The notes: generated by a model not told the origin, from the sequence alone. A stretch of DNA of 10,127 nt from Dehalococcoidia bacterium (GCA_004297315.1 SCTU01000112.1:1-10127); one strand, 5' to 3'; counted from the first letter of the stretch, positions 1 to 6,634 are shown. Numbers and translations: made by a program.

Positions 1-465
1 GTCGATCCAGGGGAACGAGCCATACGGCCGGTTGAGGACGTTCACGCGGATCTCGTTCTTCACCACGTCGCGCTGGTTGTCCAGTTCAGCCTGCGTGATC
101 ACGGGGCCGCGCATCCGGTCGGCCTCCATCCACAGCGCGAGTTCGAGGGTGTGCGAGGGCAGCACCTCGAAGTAGTTGGTGAAGTCGGTGCGCGTGGAGC
201 CGTTGAGCAGGCCGCCGTTCGCCTGGACCAGTGCGACCAGTTCCATCTTCGCCATCTGCGGCGAACCCTGGAACATCAGGTGTTCAAACAGGTGCGCGAA
301 GCCCGTCCGCCCGCGCGGCTCGAGGCGCATCCCCACGCCGTAGTACACGGCAACGCAAATCACCGGCGCGCTGTGCTCCGGCGACACCACCACGCGCAGC
401 CCGTTCGCGAGGGTGCCGCGCTCCACCGGGACACGGAATGCGGCGGCGGCCTCGGCTGGGGTCAC
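1..465 (-). CDS. M16-family zinc peptidase, N-terminal part (truncated by window edge)
   Basis: These are the first 155 codons of an insulinase/pitrilysin-family (M16) metallopeptidase; the rest lies beyond position 1. The inverted zinc motif HLFEH is at residues 58-62 (zinc ligands H58 and H62, catalytic base E61). The downstream ligand is E138, in the family context VVKNEIR. The flanking residues also match the family: GVGMRLEPRGRTGFAH (43-58), NGSTRTDFTNYFE (88-100) and a MEADRM helix. M16 proteins usually pair an active half with an inactive half; this is an active half. I chose the GTG at 463-465 because GAGGGAG sits 6 bases upstream and the protein then begins just before the expected first strand (GTLANGLRVVV). 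No signal peptide is visible from this start, which suggests a cytoplasmic protein, although an upstream start cannot be excluded because the frame stays open. It is divergent from the deacetylase gene. Confidence 0.9.
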   Translation of the reverse strand, partial: MTPAEAAAAFRVPVERGTLANGLRVVVSPEHSAPVICVAVYYGVGMRLEPRGRTGFAHLFEHLMFQGSPQMAKMELVALVQANGGLLNGSTRTDFTNYFEVLPSHTLELALWMEADRMRGPVITQAELDNQRDVVKNEIRVNVLNRPYGSFPWID

Positions 466-489
466 GGCGGCTCCCTCGGCGGATTTCCA

Positions 490-505
490 CGAATCTGCGG
501 ATTCG
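490..505. repeat. Inverted repeat, copy 1: CGAATC-TGCG-GATTCG
   Basis: This is a perfect 6-bp inverted repeat around a 4-base centre, in the 106-bp gap between the divergent M16 peptidase and deacetylase genes. A near-identical copy with one extra central base is at 6701-6717, in another divergent gap. On the minus strand it lies directly after a possible -10 box (TACCAT, 511-506), so it would cover the transcription start of the peptidase gene. That is a typical repressor position. The operator role is inference. Confidence 0.5.
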
Positions 506-511
506 ATGGTA
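506..511 (-). promoter_or_regulatory. Possible -10 box for the M16 peptidase gene
   Basis: TACCAT read on the minus strand fits the TANNNT -10 consensus. It would place the transcription start near 499, about 34 bases before the GTG, leaving room for the GAGGGAG ribosome binding site. No convincing -35 box is seen 16-18 bp upstream, so support is weak. Confidence 0.3.
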
Positions 512-558
512 CCGCCAGCAGCGAGTTCGGCGGAGCGGGGGGCACTCGCGTGCCGGTG

Positions 559-564
559 TACGAT
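559..564 (+). promoter_or_regulatory. -10 box of the deacetylase gene, probably leaderless
   Basis: TACGAT is followed by 7 bases and then the ATG at 572. The usual -10 to start distance would therefore put the first transcribed base at or next to the start codon. No Shine-Dalgarno sequence precedes the ATG, which fits leaderless translation. No good -35 box is visible. Confidence 0.45.
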
Positions 565-571
565 CCCGCGT

Positions 572-1306
572 ATGAATCCGACCACGCGCGCCCTACTGTT
601 GGCCGGGATCGCCTCGGCCGCCGCGGTCACAGCCGCGACTGTGGCGCCGTGGTACTACCAGCCGCGCACCCTCACGCGCGCGATGCAGCGGCGCTGGGGC
701 TACGGCGCCCTATTCGAGGTCGACACTGACGAGCCCGTGTTCGCCCTGACCTTCGACGACGGCCCGCATCCCCCCTATACCGATGCCGTCCTCGACCACC
801 TCGCCGCCCATGACGCGCGGGCGACCTTCTTCTGCATGGGCGAGCAGGTCGAGCGGCACCCCGCCACCTACGCCCGCATCCGTGCGGAGGGCCACGAGGT
901 GGGAAACCACTTCTGGGACGACCGCCTGGGCGTCACGCTGACCGGCGAGGAGACGGTCGCGTCCCTCGAACGCACCGAGATGGTCCTCGGCGACGCGAAC
1001 CCGGCACGCCTTGTCCGCCCCGCGAGCGGCTTCATCCGCGCCGAACAGCGGCGGCTGCTGGACGAGCGCGGCTACCACATCGTGATCGGCAGCGCCTACA
1101 CCTCGGACGCCACAAACCCGCCCGTCTCCTACATGAAGTGGGCGCTCAAGCAGATGCTGGAGCCCGGCCGCATCGTGATCCTGCACGACGGCCGGAAACA
1201 CCGCCAACGCACCGTCGACGTCCTGCCCGAGGTCCTGGACGAGGCCGCGCGCCTCGGCCTGCGTGCGGTCACCGTCTCCGAATTGATAAAAGCGGCGCGT
1301 ACCTAG
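572..1306 (+). CDS. Membrane-anchored polysaccharide deacetylase (NodB domain, carbohydrate esterase 4)
   Basis: This 244-residue protein has a hydrophobic N-terminal segment (about residues 7-26) that should act as a signal anchor, followed by a NodB homology domain (about 55-240). Family enzymes remove N- or O-acetyl groups from peptidoglycan, chitin-like or other surface glycans, using a metal. Motif 1 is TFDDGPH (60-66; D62 and D63). Motif 2 is GNHFWDD (111-117): H113 is present, but the second metal His expected at 117 is Asp. Motif 3 is a divergent VRPASG (148-153). The final motif is ILHDG (203-207) with H205. I chose ATG 572 over the upstream in-frame ATG at 413, because 413 would run through the peptidase start and through the -10 box. 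mscL follows after 18 bp, apparently in one operon. The substrate cannot be told from sequence, and the altered motif makes activity less certain than the fold. Confidence 0.87.
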   Translation: MNPTTRALLLAGIASAAAVTAATVAPWYYQPRTLTRAMQRRWGYGALFEVDTDEPVFALTFDDGPHPPYTDAVLDHLAAHDARATFFCMGEQVERHPATYARIRAEGHEVGNHFWDDRLGVTLTGEETVASLERTEMVLGDANPARLVRPASGFIRAEQRRLLDERGYHIVIGSAYTSDATNPPVSYMKWALKQMLEPGRIVILHDGRKHRQRTVDVLPEVLDEAARLGLRAVTVSELIKAART

Positions 1307-1324
1307 CGAACGAGGTGGGGCAAG

Positions 1325-1729
1325 ATGGGCGAGTTCAAGAAGTTCCTGCTCCGGGGCAACGTCGTCGACCTCGCGGTTGGCGTCATCATCGGCCTCGCCT
1401 TTGGCGCGGTGGTCACCGCCTTGGTCGAGGGGATATTCACGCCGCTGATCGCAGCGGTCGTCGGGGAGCCCGACTTCTCCGCGATCGGCGTCACCATCAA
1501 CGGCAGCCGTCTGGAGATCGGACGCTTCCTCAATGCCGTCGTGTCGTTCCTGAGCGTCGCCGCCGCCGTGTTCTTCCTGGTCGTAAAGCCGGTGAACCAC
1601 CTGACCGCCCGTGCCCGCACGGAGGTCCCGGCCGAACCGACGTTGCGGAAGTGCCCCGAGTGCCTGATGGACGTGCCGCGTGCGGCGAGGCGCTGCGCGC
1701 ACTGCACGAGCGTGCTCGCCGCGGTCTAG
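1325..1729 (+). CDS. mscL: Large-conductance mechanosensitive channel MscL with C-terminal Cys4 zinc-ribbon-like tail
   Basis: This 134-residue MscL is an inner-membrane channel that opens under membrane tension to release solutes during hypo-osmotic shock. The N-terminal amphipathic helix and first membrane helix carry the family signature (FKKFLLRGNVVDLAVGVIIG, residues 4-23, pore region to about 45). A periplasmic loop covers about 48-66 and the second membrane helix about 68-90. The usual acidic C-terminal bundle is replaced by CPEC (110-113) and CAHC (124-127), which should form a small cytoplasmic zinc ribbon. I recall similar tails in other Chloroflexi and actinobacterial MscLs. A GAGGTGGGG ribosome binding site (1312-1320) precedes the ATG at a good distance. 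The gene lies 18 bp after the deacetylase gene. Its TAG stop overlaps that of the converging lipoprotein gene. Confidence 0.95.
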   Translation: MGEFKKFLLRGNVVDLAVGVIIGLAFGAVVTALVEGIFTPLIAAVVGEPDFSAIGVTINGSRLEIGRFLNAVVSFLSVAAAVFFLVVKPVNHLTARARTEVPAEPTLRKCPECLMDVPRAARRCAHCTSVLAAV

Positions 1730-2631
1730 CCTCCGAGGACTGCCTTCAGCGCGCCCTCGACCTCCTCGCGCGGCGCGTACGCCTCGAAGCGCGCGCGCAC
1801 GCGTCCCTCTCCGTCTACCACGAACGTCCACTCGTCCGTGTGCAGTCCCCACTCGGCGAGGACCGGCGTGCGGCGCGCGCGTGACAGGTCGCCCTTGATC
1901 TCGTGCGGGTTCTCGTACAGGTCGACATGGATGAACTCCGCCCGACCGGTGTAGTCGCGGGCGAGCAGCGCGAGGTCCTCCACCTGCGGCCCGCAAAGCG
2001 GCGTCGTGCAGAACGCGGGGGAGGCGAACACGACCACGAACGGACGGCGCGCCGCGAGAGCGTCCGCGATCCGCACGCGGTAGAGCGCCGGGTCGGGCTG
2101 GGAAGCCGTGGTCAGTTCCGCCAGCGACCCCGCGTCGCTTGCCACCCGGTTGCGGCTCGCGGGTGCCCGGCCGCCGGCAGCGACCGCCTTCGGCTCAGCC
2201 GCGACCTCGGCCGGGAAGGACAGCCGGACGGCCCTCGCCGCCAGCGGCACGTCGACCTCGACCGTGTACGTGCCGGGCTTTGGGAAGTTCGCCTGCGCCA
2301 CGTATATGCCGCGGGTGCCGGCCGGGAAGGGGCGGTAACGCGCGGTGATGGTCTGACGGTTGTCGCCGCGGCGCACGGTGACCGGCAGCGTCTCGGGGCG
2401 CACGAGTTCGTCGCGCGAGATCACGGCGAAGGCGATGCGCTGCGTCCCCGTACCAAGGTCAGGTGTGCCGAAGATCACGTCGAGGCGGTTCGCCTTATCT
2501 CGGTACAGCGGGTAGCCACCGGAGAACGGGTCCTCCACCCGTGGCAATGTGCCGCCGTCTCCTCCGCAGGCCACGATGGCGCCGGCGAGCATGCCGAGGA
2601 GCACGAGCAGGGCGGCCGGACGACGTCGCAT
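1726..2631 (-). CDS. Lipoprotein with C-terminal thioredoxin-like domain
   Basis: This 301-residue protein begins with a lipoprotein signal peptide: MRRRP, a hydrophobic stretch, then lipobox IVAC with the acylated Cys at 22. It should be tethered outside the cytoplasmic membrane. Residues about 40-145 look like a beta-sandwich module, with the pattern GIYVAQANFPKPGTYTVEV (108-126). A linker (about 146-175) leads to a thioredoxin-like domain (about 180-300) with core strand FVVVFASPAFC and Cys at 208 and 213. This is a CX4C pair (CTTPLC) rather than the thioredoxin CXXC, followed by IHVDLYEN, the cis-proline region RRTPVLAEWG and WTFVVDGEGRV. It probably has a redox or thiol-binding role at the envelope, but its partner is unknown. 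I chose ATG 2631 because GAGGA lies 4 bases upstream and it starts the signal peptide cleanly. It is divergent from the ROK kinase gene. Confidence 0.8.
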   Translation of the reverse strand: MRRRPAALLVLLGMLAGAIVACGGDGGTLPRVEDPFSGGYPLYRDKANRLDVIFGTPDLGTGTQRIAFAVISRDELVRPETLPVTVRRGDNRQTITARYRPFPAGTRGIYVAQANFPKPGTYTVEVDVPLAARAVRLSFPAEVAAEPKAVAAGGRAPASRNRVASDAGSLAELTTASQPDPALYRVRIADALAARRPFVVVFASPAFCTTPLCGPQVEDLALLARDYTGRAEFIHVDLYENPHEIKGDLSRARRTPVLAEWGLHTDEWTFVVDGEGRVRARFEAYAPREEVEGALKAVLGG

Positions 2632-2660
2632 GGCATCCTCGGAACGCGGGTGGGAAGGCG

Positions 2661-2670
2661 ATCGTATCGT
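2661..2670. promoter_or_regulatory. Overlapping divergent -10 boxes between lipoprotein and ROK kinase genes
   Basis: Only 80 bp separate the two start codons. On the minus strand 2666-2661 reads TACGAT, and on the plus strand 2665-2670 reads TATCGT. Both fit TANNNT, and both leave short leaders that contain GAGGA ribosome binding sites. A second plus-strand candidate is TACGCT at 2680-2685. No clear -35 boxes are seen, so this rests on the -10 matches and geometry only. Confidence 0.3.
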
Positions 2671-2711
2671 CTGTGGCGTTACGCTCGCCTCCGGGGGAAC
2701 GAGGATGCGGA

Positions 2712-3644
2712 ATGAGGCATGTACTGGCGGCGGACATCGGCGGGACGCAGATGCGCGCGGCCGTCGTCCGCGAGGACAGCACGATCCTCGCCCGGATGAG
2801 CGCGCCCACCGCGCCCGCCGAGGGCTTCGAGGCCGCCACGGAGCGCCTCGCGCTGCTCTTCCAGCAGGTCGCCGCGCGCGCCCTCGCGCCTGACCTGCTC
2901 GCCATCGGCATCGCGACCGCCGGCCCGGTCGATCCGACGGACGGCACCTACCGCCACCCGCCCAACCTCGAGGGCTGGCACGGCCGGTCGATGGCGCCGG
3001 TGCTCGCGGAGACGCTCGGGATGCCTGTGCGCGTGGGGCACGACGCGACCCTGGCGGCGCTGGCGGAGACGCGCTGGGGCGCACGCGCCGGAGCGAAGCA
3101 CCTCATCTACCTCACGGTCAGCACCGGCATCGGCGCGGGCATCATCGTGGACGGCCGCCCAGTGCTTGGCGCCTCCGGCGGCGCGGGCGAGGTCGGCCAC
3201 CTGATCGTGAACCCGGGTGGAGGGAAGTGCGCCGCGGGCTGCCCGGGCTGCCTGGAAGGGAGCGCCTCCGGCCGCGCCATCGCCCTCGCGGCACGCGCGG
3301 TGGTGGAATCGGGCGAGCGCACCTCGTTGACCGCTTCCGCGACGGCGGTCGACGTCTTTGCGGCGGCCGATGCTGGCGATGCGGTCGCCGGTTCCATCAT
3401 TGGCGACGCGATCGGTCATCTCGCCTCGGGGATCGCGAGCCTGCTCGCCGTCTTCGACCCCGAGGCGATCGTCCTTGGCGGCGGCGTGGCGGAGGCGCTG
3501 GCCTCGCGCTGGGACGCGCTCATCGAGGCGGTGCAGGAGCGCGCGCTGCCCCGCTACGCGGCAGGCGTCCCGGTCGAGCTCACGGCGCTCGGCGACGAGG
3601 TCGGGCTCCTCGGCGCGGCACTCTGGGCGTTCGACGAAGCCTAG
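2712..3644 (+). CDS. ROK-family sugar kinase (glucokinase-like)
   Basis: This 310-residue ROK protein probably phosphorylates glucose or a related hexose with ATP in the cytoplasm. The N-terminal phosphate-binding motif is ADIGGTQMRAAV (7-18). The catalytic Asp is D111, in GHDATLAALAE; the usual context is NDANAA, so both flanking Asn residues differ. The second phosphate region is TVSTGIGAGIIVDG (135-148). The ROK zinc region begins GEVGH (159-163) and continues CAAGCPGCLEG (173-183): H163, C173 and C180 align with the family ligands, while the middle Cys is shifted two places to C177. The adenosine motif is AIVLGGGVAEA (252-262). It lacks the N-terminal helix-turn-helix of ROK repressors, so it is an enzyme. 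ATG 2712 has GAGGA 6 bases upstream. Exact sugar specificity is uncertain. The ABC-F gene follows after 46 bp. Confidence 0.88.
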   Translation: MRHVLAADIGGTQMRAAVVREDSTILARMSAPTAPAEGFEAATERLALLFQQVAARALAPDLLAIGIATAGPVDPTDGTYRHPPNLEGWHGRSMAPVLAETLGMPVRVGHDATLAALAETRWGARAGAKHLIYLTVSTGIGAGIIVDGRPVLGASGGAGEVGHLIVNPGGGKCAAGCPGCLEGSASGRAIALAARAVVESGERTSLTASATAVDVFAAADAGDAVAGSIIGDAIGHLASGIASLLAVFDPEAIVLGGGVAEALASRWDALIEAVQERALPRYAAGVPVELTALGDEVGLLGAALWAFDEA

Positions 3645-3678
3645 AGGACCCGCGTTCGCCCTCGACGGCCGGGCACCG

Positions 3679-3684
3679 TAGCCT
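3679..3684 (+). promoter_or_regulatory. -10 box of the ABC-F gene, probably leaderless
   Basis: TAGCCT lies 6 bases before the ATG at 3691, and no Shine-Dalgarno sequence is present. A weak -35 (TTCGCC, 3655-3660) is 18 bp upstream. This suggests the ABC-F gene has its own promoter in the 46-bp gap after the ROK kinase, giving a leaderless transcript. Confidence 0.4.
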
Positions 3685-3690
3685 GCTTTC

Positions 3691-5289
3691 ATGATCTTCG
3701 CGGAGTCGTTGTCGAAATCCTACGGCCGGGCACGCGTGCTGCGCGACGCCTCATTCATCATCGGCGACGGTGAGCGGGTGGGCCTCGTCGGCCCCAACGG
3801 GGCCGGCAAGTCGACGATCCTCGAGATCGTGGCGGGCGAGGAAGAGGCTGACGGCGGCAAGGCCGGCTGGCGCGGCGGCGACATCGGCTTCCACCACCAG
3901 GAGGCGCGCCTCCGCCCCGACCACACCCTCGTGGAGGAACTCTGGACCGCCTTTCCCGAGGCCCGCGCGATCGAGCTCGACCTCGCGGAGGTCGCACGGC
4001 GGATCGAGGCCGGTGACGGCGACCTCGACGCGCTGATCGAGGAGCAGACCGCGCTGTTCGAGCGGTTCGAGGCACTGGACGGCTACCGCATCGACCAGCG
4101 GATCGGGCGCGTGCTGGCCGGCCTCGGCTTCGGGACCTCCGACCGCGACAAGCGCTGCGGCGACTTCTCCGGCGGCTGGCAGATGCGCATCTCGCTCGCC
4201 AAGGTGCTCGTCCACCGCCCGCCGAACATCGTTCTCGACGAGCCGACAAACCACCTCGACGTGGCGGCGCGGGACTGGCTCGCCCTCGAACTGGCGGAGT
4301 ACCGCGGGACGGTGCTGCTGGTCACGCACGACACGGAGTTCATGGACATCGTGTCGAACCGGATCCTCGAACTCAAGGACGGCAGCATCACCTCGTACAC
4401 CGGGAACTACACCGCCTACCTGCGCCAGAAGGCCGACCGCATCTCGCAGCAGGAGCGGGCGGCCGCGCGCCAGGAGCGCGAACTCGAGAAGCAGACGAAG
4501 TTCATCGAGCGCTTCCGCTACAAGCAGACGAAGGCGACCGCAGTGCAGTCGCGCATCAAGGCGGTCGAGAAGATCGAGCGCATCGAGCACCCCAACGCGC
4601 GCGAGGCGACGGTCTCCTTCCAGTTGCAGGCGACCGGCCGCACTGAGCGCGACCTGCTGGCCGTCACGCACGTGGCGCACTCGTACGGCGACCACCGCGT
4701 GCTCACGGACGTGACGCTGCACGTCGAGCGCGGTGACCGCGTCGTCCTCGTCGGGCCGAACGGCAGCGGCAAGTCCACCCTGCTGAAGATCATCGCCCGC
4801 CGCCTCGACCCGACCGCGGGGAGCGTGCTGTGGTCGGACCGCGCCCGCCTCGGCTACTACGACCAGCACCAGGACGAGGCGCTGGAGGCCGGCCGGAGCG
4901 TGATCGAGGAGGTCCGTGCCGTCGCGACGGACGAGCCGGACGAGCGGCTGCGCAATATCCTCGGCCGCTTCCTCTTCCGTGGCGACGACGTCTTCAAGCC
5001 GATCTCGGTGCTCTCGGGCGGTGAGCGCAGCCGCGTTGCGCTGGCAAAGTTCCTGATCGAGCCCTCGAACGTCCTGCTCCTGGACGAGCCGACGAACCAC
5101 CTCGACGTGGGCACGCGCCGGCGCCTGCTCGACGCCCTCGAGGGCTACGACGGCACGATCATCTGCGCCAGCCACGACGCCTCGATCCTCGAGCGCGTGG
5201 CGACGCGGGTGTACGAGGTGGACGGCGGCACGGCGGTCGAGCGCGAGGAGATGCGCCGCGAGTTGCCCGCGATGAAGCGGTCGCGCTGA
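3691..5289 (+). CDS. ABC-F family ribosome-associated ATPase
   Basis: This 532-residue protein has two ABC nucleotide-binding domains and no membrane segments, the mark of ABC-F proteins (EttA/Uup/YdiF group). These act on ribosomes, relieving stalls or giving antibiotic protection. Domain 1 has Walker A GPNGAGKS (34-41), signature FSGGWQ (159-164), Walker B with the catalytic Glu in VLDEPTNHLD (181-190) and switch H213. Domain 2 has GPNGSGKS (355-362), LSGGERSR (441-448), LLDEPTNHLD (463-472) and H495. Between them (about 245-315) is the charged helical interdomain linker that contacts P-site tRNA. Helices at about 90-135 form the insertion in domain 1. There is no long C-terminal extension. 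All catalytic residues are intact. A housekeeping translation role is more likely than drug resistance, but sequence alone does not decide. It ends 13 bp from the converging 3D-protein gene. Confidence 0.93.
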   Translation: MIFAESLSKSYGRARVLRDASFIIGDGERVGLVGPNGAGKSTILEIVAGEEEADGGKAGWRGGDIGFHHQEARLRPDHTLVEELWTAFPEARAIELDLAEVARRIEAGDGDLDALIEEQTALFERFEALDGYRIDQRIGRVLAGLGFGTSDRDKRCGDFSGGWQMRISLAKVLVHRPPNIVLDEPTNHLDVAARDWLALELAEYRGTVLLVTHDTEFMDIVSNRILELKDGSITSYTGNYTAYLRQKADRISQQERAAARQERELEKQTKFIERFRYKQTKATAVQSRIKAVEKIERIEHPNAREATVSFQLQATGRTERDLLAVTHVAHSYGDHRVLTDVTLHVERGDRVVLVGPNGSGKSTLLKIIARRLDPTAGSVLWSDRARLGYYDQHQDEALEAGRSVIEEVRAVATDEPDERLRNILGRFLFRGDDVFKPISVLSGGERSRVALAKFLIEPSNVLLLDEPTNHLDVGTRRRLLDALEGYDGTIICASHDASILERVATRVYEVDGGTAVEREEMRRELPAMKRSR

Positions 5290-5302
5290 GGCCCGCCGCC
5301 CG

Positions 5303-6604
5303 CTACGAGACGATGACCAGGATCTCGGCGGTCTGACCGACGACGCGCCACCAGTCGCCACCCGTGTCCGAGTCCGCGAACCAGATGTCGCGATGCGTCG
5401 CGGTCACCGCGCCGCCCGTGTCCTCGCAGGTGTACACGCGATTGAGCGGGTCTCCCACGATCAGGAAGCGCTGGCCCATGTAGGCCGCGGCACAGGACGC
5501 CGCACCCGCGTGTACGCGCTGGCCGTTGGCCATATAGCCGCAGAACCCGCCACCGTCCCCGACTGACCCGTTTCGTGTGCCGGACGAGCAGTAGTAGAAC
5601 GTGATCGTCGCCTGCCCGTACGAAACCGTGTTGTAGCCGCCCGTGGCAGTTGCGGCCGGCGGAGTGCTGGCGGGGCTGGGCGTCACGGCCGCAGGGGCCG
5701 GGACGGCGGCTGGGACTGGCGCGGGCGTGGCGCTCCGCTTGACGAACACGACCGCGTCCGCACGCAGCAGTCCCGTCCTGAGCGTGCTGACGAACTCGGG
5801 CGCACCAGCGATGTAGCTCAGCCACCGCTGGCTGCCGGTATCCCAGCTGCTGATCGACTCCACCGCGAACGGCTGCGCCGCCACGAACGCAGCGAGGTCG
5901 CCCGTCCCTGCGATGGCCGCCACCGTCGCCCCGGGCGCGGGGGCAGCAAGGACGGCGGGCGTCCCCGCCGTCGCCGTTACCGCGGCCGGGGCGGGAAGCG
6001 CGGCCGGTAGGGTCCCCTGACGGCGGACGAAGACGGCCGTGCCTGCGGGCAGCGGTTCGTCCTCGATCGCGTTCACCGGCGATCCGGGGATGTAGGTCAG
6101 GAACCGCCGGGTCGTGAAGTCGTAGGCCGAGAGCGAGGTCACCTCGAACGGCTGGGCCGCCACGACGGCGCGCGGCGAGACGAGGCTGACGAGGCCGACG
6201 GTGACGCCGCCGGTCGGGGGCTCCGGCAACGCGAAGGCGACCGCCCGGTTCGCGTCGACGCTGGCGGCGGGCGTCGCCGGCTCGGTGTCGACGAGGTACT
6301 GCGACGCTGCCCAGCCGACGACCTCGCCCCACCGGACGAGCGTCCAGGCCATGCCGTCCGCCGTCGACCGCTGGCCCGCGTAGACAAGGTTGGAGCCGTC
6401 GGGAACGCAACCCAGCACCGCGCCGGAAAGGCCGGAGCCATCTCGCAGCCGGAGGCAGTCGCCCTGCGCGCTGACGTGCAGCGTGCTCGCGGCATCCGCG
6501 ACGCCGACGCCAAGGGCCGCCGCGACGAGCAGCGTCGCGACAACGAAACCGGCGGTTATCCGCCGGTGAAGAGGCAAGAACAGGTGTACTGGTCGCTTGG
6601 TCAT
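5303..6604 (-). CDS. Secreted SH3/3D-domain surface protein with internal repeat
   Basis: This 433-residue exported protein has a Sec signal peptide (basic start, hydrophobic core about 17-34, ending near VADAAS). Residues about 40-105 form an SH3-like domain (CLRLRDGSGLSGAVLGCVPDG and VVGWAASQYL). Two related segments follow, at about 135-196 and 232-292, sharing QPF-V-S-S--D----R-L-YI-G-P and ending VFV(R/K)R. Pro/Ala-rich linkers (197-230 and 291-322) lead to a C-terminal 3D/double-psi beta-barrel-like domain (about 328-433). That domain has the family core CEDTGG (393-398) then HRDIWF (404-409) and D411/D413, plus four Cys (339, 355, 371, 393) that may form disulfides. 3D domains occur in peptidoglycan-cleaving enzymes, so a wall role is plausible but unproven. 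ATG 6604 was chosen because it starts the signal peptide and sits 7 bp after a -10 box; the upstream ATG at 6652 would span the promoter. Confidence 0.83.
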   Translation of the reverse strand: MTKRPVHLFLPLHRRITAGFVVATLLVAAALGVGVADAASTLHVSAQGDCLRLRDGSGLSGAVLGCVPDGSNLVYAGQRSTADGMAWTLVRWGEVVGWAASQYLVDTEPATPAASVDANRAVAFALPEPPTGGVTVGLVSLVSPRAVVAAQPFEVTSLSAYDFTTRRFLTYIPGSPVNAIEDEPLPAGTAVFVRRQGTLPAALPAPAAVTATAGTPAVLAAPAPGATVAAIAGTGDLAAFVAAQPFAVESISSWDTGSQRWLSYIAGAPEFVSTLRTGLLRADAVVFVKRSATPAPVPAAVPAPAAVTPSPASTPPAATATGGYNTVSYGQATITFYYCSSGTRNGSVGDGGGFCGYMANGQRVHAGAASCAAAYMGQRFLIVGDPLNRVYTCEDTGGAVTATHRDIWFADSDTGGDWWRVVGQTAEILVIVS

Positions 6605-6611
6605 CCCGGAA

Positions 6612-6634
6612 ACCGTACCGGCCTGCGCGACCTT
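6612..6634 (-). promoter_or_regulatory. Promoter of the 3D-protein gene, probably leaderless
   Basis: On the minus strand, TACGGT (6617-6612) lies 7 bases before the ATG at 6604. TTCCCA, matching 4 of 6 bases of the -35 consensus, is about 17 bp upstream near 6640-6635. No ribosome binding site is present, so the transcript probably begins at the start codon. Confidence 0.45.

Noticed and set aside
413..571. N-terminal extension of the deacetylase from ATG 413
   Set aside because: It would overlap the M16 peptidase start, include the inverted repeat and the -10 box, and push the signal anchor inward.
710..1996. Long minus-strand open frame across the deacetylase, mscL and lipoprotein ends
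   Set aside because: It runs through three well-supported genes in the wrong frame and has no recognisable domain.
4237..5111. Nearly identical DNA stretch of about 28 bases at 4237-4265 and 5083-5111
   Set aside because: It encodes the same Walker B/D-loop motif in the two ABC domains of one protein; no mobile or recombination element is needed to explain it.
3751..5361. Long minus-strand open frame opposite the ABC-F gene
   Set aside because: It is the GC-rich antisense shadow of an unmistakable ABC-F gene; its translation has no family motifs and is rich in Val, Arg and Ala.
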